From the NCBI RefSeq assembly GCF_003287455.1, contig NZ_PRLC01000003.1:124001-188000 (forward strand): DNA of 64,000 nt. The letters run 5' to 3'. This DNA comes from Faecalibacterium hattorii (GTDB taxonomy: Bacteria > Bacillota > Clostridia > Oscillospirales > Ruminococcaceae). How positions within the stretch are numbered: the first letter of the stretch is position 1; each line of letters begins with the position of its first letter. Made by a program: the position numbers and the translations under genes. The notes below the pieces were generated by a model that was not told the origin of the DNA, searched no databases, and saw only the letters and a program-made list of their open reading frames with translations. Of the stretch, positions 29,436 through 40,869 are shown piece by piece.

Positions 29436-31679
29436 ATGGCAGTAAAAGCTTCCGGGCGCGTTCAGCGCTACGTCAATGCAAACGGCCCCACCATCGGCAC
29501 AGTGGAGCGCAAGGTCCTTTCGCAGGACGGCCTGTACTTCAAGGATATCGACGGCACCGGCACCGTCAGCGCCGTCAACGACTGGCGCCTTTCCCCCGAA
29601 GAGCGCGCACAGGCTTACGTCAAGACCCTGACCACCAGCGAGAAGATCGGCCAGCTCTTCACCTCCGACTGGCGGATGGGCCCCAAGTATCCCTCCCCTC
29701 GTCTCGCCGCCAACGGCCACAAGCCTGTGGGCGACGAGACCGGCTTGCTGGATGAGGCCCCGGTGGATGTCTCCGACAGCATCTTCGGCCATCAGGCTCT
29801 GCCCAGCACCACCGACATGGTCAAGAAGTGCTTCAACCGCCACGTCATCCTCCGCGAGAGCCCCTCGCCCGAAGATCTGGCCGATTACCTCAACCAGCTG
29901 CAGTACCTGACCGAGACCTGTGAGCACTTCGTGCCCATGCAGGTCATGTCCAACAGCCGCAACGAGAACGGCGAGGTCGTCTTCGGCATGAACGACGCCA
30001 CCGGCGTGTTCGCCACCTATCCCGGCACTCTGGGCATCGCAGCCGCCGTCAAGGGTACCGCCCGCATCGACATCATCGACAAGTTCGCCGATACCATCCG
30101 CCGCGAGTGGAACGCATGCGGCCTGAAGAAGGGCTATATGTACATGGCCGACTGCGTCACCGACCCCCGTTGGCAGCGCACCTTCGGCACCTTCGGCGAG
30201 GACCCGGAGCTGATCGAGGAGATCTTCGACCACCTGATCCCCGGCATTCAGGGCGGCAGCAACGGTGTCACCCCGGAGGGCGTATCCGTCACCGTGAAGC
30301 ACTTCCCCGGCGGCGGTGCCCGTGAGAACGGCTTTGATCCCCACTATGCCGCTGGTCAGTGGAACATCTACGCCACCCCCGGCTCCCTGCAGAAGTATCA
30401 CATCCCGGCTTTCCGTGCGGCCATCCGCCACAACGCCGAGTCCATCATGCCCTACTACTCCAAGCCCTGCGCCGAGAAGAGCGCCCCGCAGGAGGACTTC
30501 AACGGCAACCCCATTGCGCTGAACCCCTACGGCTTTGCTTACAATAAGGTGTTCATCGACGGGATGCTCCGCAGCCAGATGGGCTTCAAGGGCTACATCA
30601 ACTCCGACACCGGCATCGTCCACAACATGTGCTGGGGCGTCGATATGCTGGACGAGCCGGAGCGCATCGGCTACGCCGTCACCCAGAGCGGCGTGGACCT
30701 GATCTCCGGTCTGCTGGACAACGAGCTGGGCGAGGAGAGCTACGCCCGCGCCACCAATGGCTACTACGACACCCACGAGGTGCCCGCCGGCTTCAAGAAG
30801 GAGGACCTCGTCCTGACCGACGAGAGCCTGAACCGCGCCGTCAGCCGCACCCTGACCGAGTTGTTCCGTCAGGGCATGTTCGAGGACCCCTACGCCGACC
30901 CCAAGAAGGCCGCCGAGGTCGTAGCCACCAAGGCCGACTGGGAAGAGGCTGCCCGCGTCCACCGCGAGAGCGTCGTCCTGTTGAAGAATGACGGCACCCT
31001 GCCCCTGAAGAAGGGCTGCAAGGTCTACGCCGAGGCCTTCGGCAAGAGCGCCGAAGCCAGCGGGGCTGCCACCAAGGCCCTGCGGGAGATGCTGGGCGAT
31101 GTGGTTCTGGTGGATGACCCCGCCGCAGCCGAGATCGCCCTGCTGATGGTCAGCCCCCAGTCCGGTGCGTACTTCAACGCTACCCCCGGCTATCTGGAGC
31201 TGGACATCTGCGAGGACAAGACCGTCTGCAACGTGGACGAGAGCGGCAAGCCCACCGCCGAGACCCACAAGGAGACCACGCTGGTGGGGGCCAACCGCAT
31301 CCCCGGCATCGCCGAGGCGGTCCACGCGCACGGCGGCAAGGTCGTCTCCAACATCAACTGCCCGCTGGCTTGGGAAGTCGGCAGCATCGAGAAGGTCTCC
31401 GACGCGCTGACCGTCGGCTTCGACACCTATCCTTCCGCTACGCTGGATGTCATCTTCGGCCGCTTTGCCCCGGTCGGCAAACTGCCGCTGACCCTGCCCA
31501 AGGGCGATGAGGTTCTGGCTGTCAACGCGGACGGCGTCTGCGTCAGCCCCAACGACGTGCCCGGCTACGCCAAGGATGCCTACATGCCCGACAGCATGAA
31601 GGACGAGAACGGCAAGGCTTACGCCTACCGCGACGCCGCCGGCAACTACTATGAGATGAACTTCGGTTTGAATTACTAA
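29436..31679 (+). CDS. GH3 glycoside hydrolase, probable beta-glucosidase
   Basis: 747 residues, no signal peptide. GH3 N-domain with KHFPGGGARENG (substrate-binding K-H region, about 288-299) and catalytic nucleophile Asp in GYINSDTGIV (about 390). The C-terminal domain contains RESVVLLKNDGTLPL, a GH3 hallmark, and a LPLTLPKGDEV end block. It releases terminal glucose or related sugars from imported glycosides. AAAGGAG before the ATG. Promoter motifs match those of GH2. Confidence 0.88.
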   Translation: MAVKASGRVQRYVNANGPTIGTVERKVLSQDGLYFKDIDGTGTVSAVNDWRLSPEERAQAYVKTLTTSEKIGQLFTSDWRMGPKYPSPRLAANGHKPVGDETGLLDEAPVDVSDSIFGHQALPSTTDMVKKCFNRHVILRESPSPEDLADYLNQLQYLTETCEHFVPMQVMSNSRNENGEVVFGMNDATGVFATYPGTLGIAAAVKGTARIDIIDKFADTIRREWNACGLKKGYMYMADCVTDPRWQRTFGTFGEDPELIEEIFDHLIPGIQGGSNGVTPEGVSVTVKHFPGGGARENGFDPHYAAGQWNIYATPGSLQKYHIPAFRAAIRHNAESIMPYYSKPCAEKSAPQEDFNGNPIALNPYGFAYNKVFIDGMLRSQMGFKGYINSDTGIVHNMCWGVDMLDEPERIGYAVTQSGVDLISGLLDNELGEESYARATNGYYDTHEVPAGFKKEDLVLTDESLNRAVSRTLTELFRQGMFEDPYADPKKAAEVVATKADWEEAARVHRESVVLLKNDGTLPLKKGCKVYAEAFGKSAEASGAATKALREMLGDVVLVDDPAAAEIALLMVSPQSGAYFNATPGYLELDICEDKTVCNVDESGKPTAETHKETTLVGANRIPGIAEAVHAHGGKVVSNINCPLAWEVGSIEKVSDALTVGFDTYPSATLDVIFGRFAPVGKLPLTLPKGDEVLAVNADGVCVSPNDVPGYAKDAYMPDSMKDENGKAYAYRDAAGNYYEMNFGLNY

Positions 31680-31685
31680 GCTTTT

Positions 31686-31725
31686 ATCGATAATCAGCAC
31701 CCCTTCCGGGGTGTTGATTATCGAT
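31686..31725 (+). terminator. terminator after GH3
   Basis: ATCGATAATCAGCACCCC pairs with GGGGTGTTGATTATCGAT around TTCC, followed by TTTT. It overlaps the leader of the MATE gene, whose ribosome site starts 6 bp later. Confidence 0.8.
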
Positions 31726-31743
31726 TTTCACAAGGAGAATCAA

Positions 31744-33117
31744 ATGCCTCAGACACAGAAAAAGCAAGATATGGGCACCGGCGACGTCAAGAAGCTGCTG
31801 CTCCAGCTGATGATCCCGGCGGTCGTAGCGCAGGTGGTCAATCTGCTGTACAACATCGTGGACCGCATCTACATCGGCCACATCTCCGGCATCGGTGCGG
31901 CGGCGCTGACGGGCGTGGGCCTGTTCACCCCCATCCTGATGCTGCTGAACGCCTTTGCCATGCTCATCGGTGCGGGCGGTGCCCCCCGCACCGCCATTGC
32001 CATGGGCCAAGGCGATAAGGAGCAGGCGGAAAAGATCATCAGCAACAGCTTCACCATGCTGATGATCTTCGCGGTGCTCCTGACGGTCGTGTTCTACGCC
32101 AGCGCACCCACCCTGCTGCGCCTGTTCGGTGCCAGCGATACCACCCTGCCTTACGCGCTGGCCTACAGCCGCATCTACATCCTCGGCTCGGTCTGCGTCC
32201 TCATCGTGATGGGCATGAACCCCTTCATCACAACGCAGGGCTTCGCCAAGATCAGTATGCTCACCACCGTCATCGGTGCAGTCATCAACATCATTCTGGA
32301 CCCCATCCTGATCTTCGCGTTCGGTCTGGGCGTGCAGGGCGCAGCCATCGCCACCGTGCTCAGTCAGGCCGTGGGTGCCATCTGGATCCTGCGCTTCCTC
32401 ACCGGCCCCAAGACCACTCTCAAGCTGAAAAAAGAGTACCTGAAGCCGGAAAAGAAGACCATCCTGCCCGTCGTAGCGCTGGGCATATCCTCTTTCGTCA
32501 TGCTCTCCACCGAGAGTCTGCTCTCCATCAGCTTCAGCTCCAGCCTCGCCCGGTACGGCGGCGACGTGGCCGTGGGCGCTATGACGGTCATCACCAGCGC
32601 TTCCCAGCTGGCGACTCTGCCCCTTCAGGGCATCTGCCAAGGCGGCCAGCCGGTGATGAGCTTCAACTTCGGCGCGGGCAAAAAGAGCCGCGTCAAGGAG
32701 GCCTTCCGCTTCCAGTTGACCCTCTGCTTCGGCTACACGACCCTGTTCTGGCTGCTGATGATGCTGGTTCCCGGCGCGGTGGCGGGCATCTTCACTTCGG
32801 ACGCCGCCCTCATCGAATACACCACGTGGGCCATGCGCATCTATATGGCTGGCATCTTCGCCATGGGTATTCAGATCGCGTGCCAACAGAGCTTCATGGC
32901 GCTGGGGCAGGCCAAAGTCAGCTTGCTGCTGGCCTGTCTGCGCAAGATCATCCTGCTGATCCCCCTCATCTTCATTTTGCCGCATCTGGTTTCTGAACCC
33001 GTTTTCGGCGTCTTCCTCGCCGAGCCGGTCAGCGACATCCTTGCTGCAACCGTTACCGCCTTCACCTTCTTCACACGGTTCAATAAGATCTTGGACAAGG
33101 GTGCGGGCAAAGTCTGA
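31744..33117 (+). CDS. MATE-family multidrug/toxin exporter
   Basis: 457 residues, 12 predicted helices in two homologous halves (first: LLLQLMIPAVVAQVVNLLYNIVDRIYIGH; second: ILPVVALGISSFVMLSTESLLSI). This is the NorM/MepA-like MATE pattern; cation-driven efflux of organic cations or other toxins. ATG with AAGGAG. It is followed 17 bp later by the SDR gene and may be partly co-transcribed with GH3 by read-through. Confidence 0.9.
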   Translation: MPQTQKKQDMGTGDVKKLLLQLMIPAVVAQVVNLLYNIVDRIYIGHISGIGAAALTGVGLFTPILMLLNAFAMLIGAGGAPRTAIAMGQGDKEQAEKIISNSFTMLMIFAVLLTVVFYASAPTLLRLFGASDTTLPYALAYSRIYILGSVCVLIVMGMNPFITTQGFAKISMLTTVIGAVINIILDPILIFAFGLGVQGAAIATVLSQAVGAIWILRFLTGPKTTLKLKKEYLKPEKKTILPVVALGISSFVMLSTESLLSISFSSSLARYGGDVAVGAMTVITSASQLATLPLQGICQGGQPVMSFNFGAGKKSRVKEAFRFQLTLCFGYTTLFWLLMMLVPGAVAGIFTSDAALIEYTTWAMRIYMAGIFAMGIQIACQQSFMALGQAKVSLLLACLRKIILLIPLIFILPHLVSEPVFGVFLAEPVSDILAATVTAFTFFTRFNKILDKGAGKV

Positions 33118-33134
33118 TTGAACGGAGGTACACC

Positions 33135-33989
33135 ATGGAAAAGAACGTTCTGAACACCGACCTCTCCGGCAAAGTCGCCGTTGTCACCGGTGCCAGCGGC
33201 ACCCTCTGCTCCATCTTCGCCAAGGCCTTGGCCCGCGCAGGGGCGAAAGTTGCTCTTCTGGGCCGCAATATGGACAAGCTCAAGGCGCTGGCCGATGAGA
33301 TCGAAGCCGAGGGCGGCGTGGCCAAGGGCTACACCTGCAACGTCATGAACAAGGCCAACTGCTTACAGGTGGCCGAAGACGTGCTGGCTGACCTCGGCCC
33401 CTGCGACATCCTCGTGAACGGTGCGGGCGGCAACAATTCCCGCGCCAATACCGACAAGGAATATTTCGAGATGGGCGACCTCGACACCGACACCGTGACT
33501 TTCTTCGACCTCGACGAGAGCGGCGTGGAGATGGTGTTCAACCTGAACTTCATCGGCACCCTGCTGCCGACCCAAGCCTTTGCCCGCCAGATGGTCGGCC
33601 GCGAGGGCTGCAACATCCTGAACATCTCCAGCATGAACGCCTACCTGCCCCTGACCAAGATCCCGGCCTACTCCGGCTCCAAGGCCGCCGTGACCAACTT
33701 CACGCAGTGGCTGGCCGTCCACTTCAGCAAGGTGGGCATTCGGGTCAACGCCATTGCGCCGGGCTTCTTCGCCAGCGACCAGAATGCAAAGCTCCTCTAC
33801 AACGAGGACGGCACCCCCACCGCCCGCACCGGCAAGATCCTTGCCGCCACCCCCATGGGCCGCTTCGGCGACAGCAAGCGTGACCTCGTAGGCGCGCTGC
33901 TCTTCCTGCTGAACAACGACGCCGCCGGGTTCATCACCGGCATCTGCCTCCCCGTGGACGGCGGCTTCTCCGCCTATTCGGGCGTGTGA
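33135..33989 (+). CDS. SDR oxidoreductase, D-mannonate oxidoreductase type
   Basis: 284 residues. NAD(P)-binding TGASGTLCSIF (Gly-rich, about 19-29), NGAGGNNS, catalytic Ser in NISSMNAYLP and YSGSK (Tyr-x3-Lys). The insertion with DLDTDTVTFFDLDESGVE and the end PVDGGFSAYSGV match the YjmF-like subgroup that interconverts D-fructuronate and D-mannonate. That step belongs to hexuronate degradation; no other uronate gene is in view, so the substrate is an inference. AACGGAGG precedes the ATG. Confidence 0.82.
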   Translation: MEKNVLNTDLSGKVAVVTGASGTLCSIFAKALARAGAKVALLGRNMDKLKALADEIEAEGGVAKGYTCNVMNKANCLQVAEDVLADLGPCDILVNGAGGNNSRANTDKEYFEMGDLDTDTVTFFDLDESGVEMVFNLNFIGTLLPTQAFARQMVGREGCNILNISSMNAYLPLTKIPAYSGSKAAVTNFTQWLAVHFSKVGIRVNAIAPGFFASDQNAKLLYNEDGTPTARTGKILAATPMGRFGDSKRDLVGALLFLLNNDAAGFITGICLPVDGGFSAYSGV

Positions 33990-34003
33990 TCCCAACACAA
34001 CAA

Positions 34004-34045
34004 AAAACTGCCGCATCCGAGCATTTTCCCCGATGCGGCAGTTTT
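34004..34045. terminator. bidirectional terminator between SDR and argF
   Basis: AAAACTGCCGCATC (34004-34017) with GATGCGGCAGTTTT (34032-34045) between convergent genes. Confidence 0.85.
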
Positions 34046-34050
34046 CTTTG

Positions 34051-34965
34051 TTATTGGTTCGCCAGCAGCACTGCCAGAACAGCCTTCTGGACGTGGAGGC
34101 GGTTTTCCGCTTCGGTGAAGATCTCGTCGGCGTGCTCCTCAAAGACGGCAGTGGAGATCTCCTCGCCGCGGTGGGCGGGCAGACAGTGGAGCAGCAGGGC
34201 GTCGGATCTTGCCTTGCTCATGAGCGGACTCGTGACCTGAAATCCCGCGAAATCCCGCAGACGGCGCTCGCTCTCCGGGGTGCCGGGGGCGGTGTTCCAT
34301 GCCGCCGTCACCACAACGTCGGCGTCCTTGACGCCCTCGGCGGGGTCGGTCAGGAGCTGGAACTTTGCGCCGTACTTGTGGGCGAACATCAGCACATCGG
34401 CGGCGGGGCGGTAGCCCTGCGGGCAGACGCAGCGGACCTTCATGCCCGCCAGCAGACAGCCCACGATGAGGCTGTTGGCCATGCTGCAGCCATCCCCGAT
34501 GAAGCAGAGGGTCTGGCCTTCCAGCGCACCGCGGCGCTCCCGGATGGTCATCAGGTCGGCCAGCACCTGACAAGGGTGGGCGTAATCGGTCAGGCCGTTG
34601 ATGACCGGCACGCCCGCCAGCTCGGCGAACTCTTCGAGGTCGCTCTGGCGGTAGGTGCGCCACACCACGCAGTCGTAATAGCGGCCCAGCACGCGGGCAG
34701 TGTCCTTGAGGGGCTCGCCCCGGCCGGACTGCAATTCGGTGGCGGCGTTCATGTAATTTCCAAGGCCGCCCAACTGATACACACCCACCTCAAAGCTGGT
34801 GCGGGTGCGGGTGGAGTTTTTGGAGAACATCAGCGCCACGCTCTTGCCCTTCAGCAGGGGAGCGGTGCCCCCGGCTTTCTGGTCTGCCTTGAGCTTGTCC
34901 GCCACATCGAGGATGTGGGTCAGCTCTTCGGGGGTGAGGTCGCCCATTTTCAGCAGATGTTTCAT
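34051..34965 (-). CDS. argF: ornithine carbamoyltransferase
   Basis: 304 residues. Carbamoyl-phosphate motif SKNSTRTRTSFE (about 49-60), HPCQVLADLMTI (about 131-142) and ornithine-binding HCLPAHRGEE near the C-terminus; all active-site blocks of OTCase. It converts ornithine plus carbamoyl phosphate to citrulline. Its ATG overlaps the argD stop by 4 bp, so translation is coupled to argD. Last gene of the arginine cluster, ended by a strong terminator. Confidence 0.96.
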   Translation of the reverse strand: MKHLLKMGDLTPEELTHILDVADKLKADQKAGGTAPLLKGKSVALMFSKNSTRTRTSFEVGVYQLGGLGNYMNAATELQSGRGEPLKDTARVLGRYYDCVVWRTYRQSDLEEFAELAGVPVINGLTDYAHPCQVLADLMTIRERRGALEGQTLCFIGDGCSMANSLIVGCLLAGMKVRCVCPQGYRPAADVLMFAHKYGAKFQLLTDPAEGVKDADVVVTAAWNTAPGTPESERRLRDFAGFQVTSPLMSKARSDALLLHCLPAHRGEEISTAVFEEHADEIFTEAENRLHVQKAVLAVLLANQ

Positions 34966-36167
34966 GCCTGTTCCTCCGGCGATTTCTGAGCCATTTCGGA
35001 CAGCACCTCGTTCAGGATAGTCAGGGCCATTTCCACGTCGTGGGCCGTCAGGGTCAGGGGCGGCAGCAGACGCAGACGTGTCTTGGCCGTCAGCACCAGC
35101 AGGCCCTTTTCGCGGCACGCCGCAAGGACATCCGCGGCCTTGACGTTGCCGAAGAACTCGATGCCCACCATCAGGCCGATGCCGGAGATGCTCTTGACCA
35201 TGGGGAGCTTGGCCAGACCGGTACGCAGCTGGACTGCGCGCTCGTTCACGTTGGCAAGGAAGCTTTGGTCCATCCGGTCCACCACGACATTGGCACCGGC
35301 GCAGACCACCGGGTTGCCGCCGAAGGTGGAGCCGTGGGTGCCCGCACCCATGCCATCGGCCACTTTCGCGTTCATCAGGACCGCGCCGATGGGCAGACCG
35401 CCGCCAAGGCCCTTGGCCAGCGTCACCACATCGGGCTTGAGGTTGTAGTGCTCGCAGCACAGGAAGGTGCCGGTGCGGCCAACGCCGGTCTGGACTTCAT
35501 CCACGATGAGGACGAGATCCTTTTCATCGCAGAGCTTCCGGACCGCCTGAACATACTCCGGGTCCAGCGCCACAACGCCGCCCTCGCCCTGCACCAGCTC
35601 CAGCATCACCGCGCAGGTATGGCGGTCCACCAGCTCGGTCAGCGCCTCCAAGTCGCCCGCCGGGGCGTAGAGGAAGCCCTCGTTGAAGGGGCCGAAGTAG
35701 TTGTGGAACACCTCCTGACCGGTGGCGGTCAGGGTGGCGATGGTGCGGCCGTGGAAGCTGTTCACCAGCGTGATGACGGTATCGCGGCCCTTGCCGTAGT
35801 GGTCGAAGCTGTACTTGCGGGCCGCCTTGATGGCGCCCTCGTTGGCCTCGGCGCCGGAGTTGCCGAAGAAGACCTTGCTCATGCCGGTGCGCTTGCACAG
35901 CTTTTTGGCCAGCTTGCCGCAGGGGGCGGTGTAGTAGAGGTTCGACGTATGCTGGAGCTTGTGGGCCTGTTCGGCCACGGCCTCGGCCCAGTCCACATCA
36001 CAGTAGCCAAGGCTGTTGACGCCGATGCCGCTGGTGAGATCCAGATACTTCTGGCCCTCCGGGCCCTCGGCGTACAGGCCGTGGCCCTTTTCCAGCACGA
36101 TGGGATTGCGGTTATAGGTGTGCAGGACGTATTCGCTGTCCCGCTTGATGACTTTTTCGGAATCCAT
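34962..36167 (-). CDS. argD: acetylornithine aminotransferase
   Basis: 401 residues from MDSEKVIKRD (AAGGAGG upstream; the in-frame sequence before it belongs to a palindromic repeat). PLP enzyme: LTSGIGVNSLGY, NSGAEANEGAIKAARK, LIVDEVQTGVGRTG and LAKGLGGGLPIGA with the PLP lysine. It transaminates N-acetylglutamate semialdehyde to N-acetylornithine and may also serve lysine biosynthesis. Coupled to argF. Confidence 0.95.
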   Translation of the reverse strand: MDSEKVIKRDSEYVLHTYNRNPIVLEKGHGLYAEGPEGQKYLDLTSGIGVNSLGYCDVDWAEAVAEQAHKLQHTSNLYYTAPCGKLAKKLCKRTGMSKVFFGNSGAEANEGAIKAARKYSFDHYGKGRDTVITLVNSFHGRTIATLTATGQEVFHNYFGPFNEGFLYAPAGDLEALTELVDRHTCAVMLELVQGEGGVVALDPEYVQAVRKLCDEKDLVLIVDEVQTGVGRTGTFLCCEHYNLKPDVVTLAKGLGGGLPIGAVLMNAKVADGMGAGTHGSTFGGNPVVCAGANVVVDRMDQSFLANVNERAVQLRTGLAKLPMVKSISGIGLMVGIEFFGNVKAADVLAACREKGLLVLTAKTRLRLLPPLTLTAHDVEMALTILNEVLSEMAQKSPEEQA

Positions 36168-36184
36168 AGATTGTTCCTCCTTCG

Positions 36185-36245
36185 GAGCGTCCTCGCCCTC
36201 TCCGTCTCGCTTCGCTCGCCAGCTCACCCAAAGGGGGAGCTTTTT
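36185..36245. repeat. dispersed palindromic repeat between argB and argD
   Basis: CCTCTCCGTC...CGCTTCG...GCCAGCTC...AAAGGGGGAGCTTTTT: one member of the family also at 38.4, 40.9, 45.7, 51.4 and 52.9 kb. Shared modules are CTCTCnGTC and paired CTCCC/GGGAG arms. Here a partial unit with a T-run. Confidence 0.7.
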
Positions 36246-36282
36246 CTCTTATTATACAGTTCTTCTGTACTTTCAGCAAGTC

Positions 36283-37137
36283 TTACTCCTGATGACTTCT
36301 CCGGTAGAAACGGGTGCCGGAGCCGCGGTCGGAGAACAGCTCCAGCAGGATGGAGTGGGGAACGCGGCCATCGATGATGACGGCCTCGTGGACGCCTTGA
36401 TAGATGGCGTCGGCCATGCCGCCGATCTTGGGGATCATGCCGCCCGCGATGATGCCCGCGGACTTGTAGCCCTCGATCTCGGAGACTTCCACTTCGGGGA
36501 TGAGGGTGGACTCGTCGTCCTTATCCCGCAGCAGACCCGCGATGTCGGTCATGGAAACGAGCTTTTCCGCCTTGAGCGCAATGGCGATCTGGGCGGCAGC
36601 GGTATCGGCGTTGACGTTGTATGCCTGACCGAGGTCGTCCATGCCCACCGTCGCGATGACCGGGATGTAGCCGCCATTCAACAGGTTCTGGATCAGGGTG
36701 GGGTCCACATGGATGATCTCGCCCACATGGCCCAGCTGGGGGTCCAGCTCGGTGCAGCGGAGCATCTGGCCGTCCATGCCGCACAGGCCCACGCCGCGGC
36801 CCCGGAGCTTGGCCACAAGGTCCTTGTTCACCTTACCGGCCAGCACCTGCTGGACGATCTCCATGGTGGCGTCGTCCGTCACCCGCAGACCGTTTGCAAA
36901 ATGGCTCTCCACGCCGACCTTCTTCAGCATTTCGTTGATGGCCGGGCCGCCGCCGTGGACCAGCACCACCCGCACGCCCAGCAGCGTCAGGGTGACGAGG
37001 TCGTTCATGACGGCATTCTTCAGCGTCTCGTTGATCATGGCGTTGCCGCCGTATTTGATGACCATGGTCTTGCCGTGGTATTTCTGGATGTAAGGGGTCG
37101 CCTCCGAAAACAGGAGGGCCATTTCTTCGTTTTTCAT
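36283..37137 (-). CDS. argB: acetylglutamate kinase
   Basis: 284 residues. MVIKYGGNAM (phosphate-binding Lys-Tyr-Gly-Gly), LVHGGGPAIN, the NGLRVTDDATM block and the C-terminal GGMIPKI, all typical of ArgB. It phosphorylates N-acetylglutamate, usually the arginine-inhibited step. The feedback N-helix is short; regulation cannot be judged. 31 bp after argJ. Confidence 0.96.
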   Translation of the reverse strand: MKNEEMALLFSEATPYIQKYHGKTMVIKYGGNAMINETLKNAVMNDLVTLTLLGVRVVLVHGGGPAINEMLKKVGVESHFANGLRVTDDATMEIVQQVLAGKVNKDLVAKLRGRGVGLCGMDGQMLRCTELDPQLGHVGEIIHVDPTLIQNLLNGGYIPVIATVGMDDLGQAYNVNADTAAAQIAIALKAEKLVSMTDIAGLLRDKDDESTLIPEVEVSEIEGYKSAGIIAGGMIPKIGGMADAIYQGVHEAVIIDGRVPHSILLELFSDRGSGTRFYRRSHQE

Positions 37138-37168
37138 ATGTTTCCTCTTCCCGCTCTATACACGTTTC

Positions 37169-38398
37169 TCAGGTGCGGTAGTCGCCGTTGATCTTGACGT
37201 AATCGTAGGTCAGATCACAGCCCCACGCCTTTGCGCTGGCATCGCCGGTGCCCATATCCACCTTGACGAGGACATCGTGCTCCGCCAGAACCTTGGCCGC
37301 TTCCTCCTCGCTGTAGGGGTGGTAGGCGGCATTCTCGCAGACATACACCTCGCCCGCCGGGCTGGACAGCCAGACGCAGACCTTATCGATGGAGAAATCG
37401 CCGGGGGTGTAGCCGATGGCGCAGAGGATGCGGCCCCAGTTGGCGTCCCGGCCAAAGACCGCCGCCTTGAACAGGTTGGAGCAGACCACGCTGCGGGAGA
37501 CCGCCCGCGCCGTCTTCAGGTCGGGCGCATGGGTCACTTCGCAGGTGATGAGGTGGGTCGCGCCCTCGCCGTCACCGGCGTGTTCGGCGCACATGTGCTC
37601 CGCAATGGCGGTCAGGGCCGCCACGAAGGCGTCATAGTCCGCATTTTCTTCCACGATCTCCGGGTTGCCCGCCAGACCCGACGCCATGAGGATCAGCGTA
37701 TCGTTGGTGGACGTATCCAGATCGACGCTCATCTGGTTGTAGGTGCCGGGGACCACTGTCTTGAGCGCCTTTTCCAGCAGAGCGGGGGAGACGGCGGCAT
37801 CGGTGGTGTAGAAGGCCAGCATGGTGGCCATGTTGGGGGCGATCATGCCGCTGCCCTTGCCGATGGCACCCACGGTGCAGGTCTTGCCGCCCAGCTCAAA
37901 CTGGATGGCGTATTCCTTTTTGTGGGTGTCGGTGGTCATGATGGCTGTTGCCGCGTCGGTGCTGCCCTGCGCGGTGGCGGCCAGCTTTTCGGCGGCGGCA
38001 GGGATGCCGCGGGCAAAGGGGTCAATGACCATGGGCTGCCCGATGACGCCGGTGGAAGCGGGCAGAACATCCTCTGCCGGAATGTTCAGCGCCTTGCCGA
38101 CCAGCTCGCAGCACTCTTCGGCCAGCGCCACGCCGTTGGCGGCGCAGGTGTTGGCGTTGCCGCTGTTCACGAGGATGGCCTGTGCATAGCCGTCGGTCAG
38201 GTGGGCGCGGTCCACCTTGATGGGTGCGCCGCAGACTTTATTTGTGGTATACACACCGGCCGCTGCGCAGCGGACGTCCGCCTTGATCAGCGCCAGATCG
38301 TATTTTTCATTGTGGTTGGCGCGGATGCCGCAATGGACGCCCGCCGCCGCGAAACCCTTGGGCGCGCAGATGCCGCCCGCTACTTCCTTGTAAGACAT
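37169..38398 (-). CDS. argJ: bifunctional ornithine acetyltransferase / N-acetylglutamate synthase
   Basis: 409 residues from MSYKEVAGG; a TTG seven codons earlier is not needed. The self-cleavage site is in NMATMLAF (Thr nucleophile between Ala and Met), with the preceding GKGSGMIAP. It recycles the acetyl group from acetylornithine to glutamate and makes a separate argA unnecessary. First gene of the argJ-argB pair, downstream of a palindromic repeat. Confidence 0.96.
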   Translation of the reverse strand: MSYKEVAGGICAPKGFAAAGVHCGIRANHNEKYDLALIKADVRCAAAGVYTTNKVCGAPIKVDRAHLTDGYAQAILVNSGNANTCAANGVALAEECCELVGKALNIPAEDVLPASTGVIGQPMVIDPFARGIPAAAEKLAATAQGSTDAATAIMTTDTHKKEYAIQFELGGKTCTVGAIGKGSGMIAPNMATMLAFYTTDAAVSPALLEKALKTVVPGTYNQMSVDLDTSTNDTLILMASGLAGNPEIVEENADYDAFVAALTAIAEHMCAEHAGDGEGATHLITCEVTHAPDLKTARAVSRSVVCSNLFKAAVFGRDANWGRILCAIGYTPGDFSIDKVCVWLSSPAGEVYVCENAAYHPYSEEEAAKVLAEHDVLVKVDMGTGDASAKAWGCDLTYDYVKINGDYRT

Positions 38399-38433
38399 AG
38401 GTTTACCCCCTAGCATCAAAATCCTCTTCCTTG

Positions 38434-38495
38434 TAAAGCTCCCACTTTGGGGGAGCTGGCAATGCCGTCAGGCATTGACTGAGAGGGCGAGTCCT
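38434..38495. repeat. dispersed palindromic repeat between argC and argJ
   Basis: AAGCTCCCACTTTGGGGGAGCTGGCAATGC...GCATTGACTGAGAGGGC: stem AGCTCCC/GGGAGCT and inner GGCAATGC/GCATTG module, same family as at 51.4 kb. It directly abuts the argC stop. Confidence 0.8.
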
Positions 38496-39433
38496 TTACT
38501 CCAATCCTTCCGTTTCCGGCAGCCCCAGCATCAGATTCATGCACTGCACCGCTGCACCGGACGAGCCCTTGCCCAAATTGTCGAACAGGGAGATCAGCAT
38601 CATCTGGTCGCCCGCCGCGTTTACGGTCAGGTACAGCTCCATCCGGTCGGAGCCGGAGAGGGCGTTGGAGTACAGGCCGTTTTCAGGCAGCGGCTCATTC
38701 AGCGCGTGGACGGAGACCGTTGCGCCGTCCTTATAATAATCCGCGATGCCCTCGGCCACAGCCTCGGCGGTGGTGCCCGCCAGCTTCAGATCCAGCGGCA
38801 CCAGCACCTGCATCCCGGAATAGTAATCGCAGACCACCGGCACAAAGGCGGGCGTGTGGGCCAAGCCGCTGATTTTCTGCATCTCCGGCAGGTGCTTGTG
38901 GGCCAAAGTCAGGCCGTAGCTCTTGGGGGCGTCGATCTTGCTATGGGCCGGGCGGTCGGCGCTCTCATATTCGGCGATCATCTTCTTGCCGCCGCCGGAG
39001 TAGCCGGAGATGCCGGTGCAGCTGAAGGGATAGTCCGCCGGGGCCAGCCCCAGCTCCACCAGAGGCCGGGCAATGCTGATGAAGCCGCTGGCGTAGCAGC
39101 CGGGCACGGCCACGCGATAGGAATTTTTGATCTTCTCTTTCTGGCCCTTCAGCTCCGGGAAGCCGTAATCCCATGCCGGGTCGGTGCGGAAGGCCGTGGA
39201 GGTATCCAGCACCTTGACATCCGGGCGGAGCAGGGGCATGACCTCTTTCGAGGCCGCGTCGGGCAGACAGAGGAAGGCGAGATCGGCGGAGTTGATGACC
39301 TTCGCCCGCTCGTTCACGTCCTTGCGGCCCTCGGCAGAGATGCTCAGCAGCTCCATCTCCGGCCGGGCGGCCAGACGGTCGGCGATGCGCAGACCGGTGG
39401 TGCCGGAAGAGCCGTCAATAAAAACTTTCACGC

Positions 39434-39437
<4 letters not shown>
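38496..39437 (-). CDS. argC: N-acetyl-gamma-glutamyl-phosphate reductase, short type
   Basis: 313 residues from MSVKVFIDGSSGTTGLR (NADP-binding Gly motif). VPGCYASGF holds the catalytic Cys (about 115). This is the shorter, type 2 ArgC form. It reduces acetylglutamyl phosphate to the semialdehyde. The ATG overlaps the argH stop by 4 bp, so it is coupled to argH. Confidence 0.95.
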
Positions 39438-40834
<1,397 letters not shown>

Positions 40835-40869
40835 AGTTATGTCCTTTTTATCTCTATTATAAAGCTATC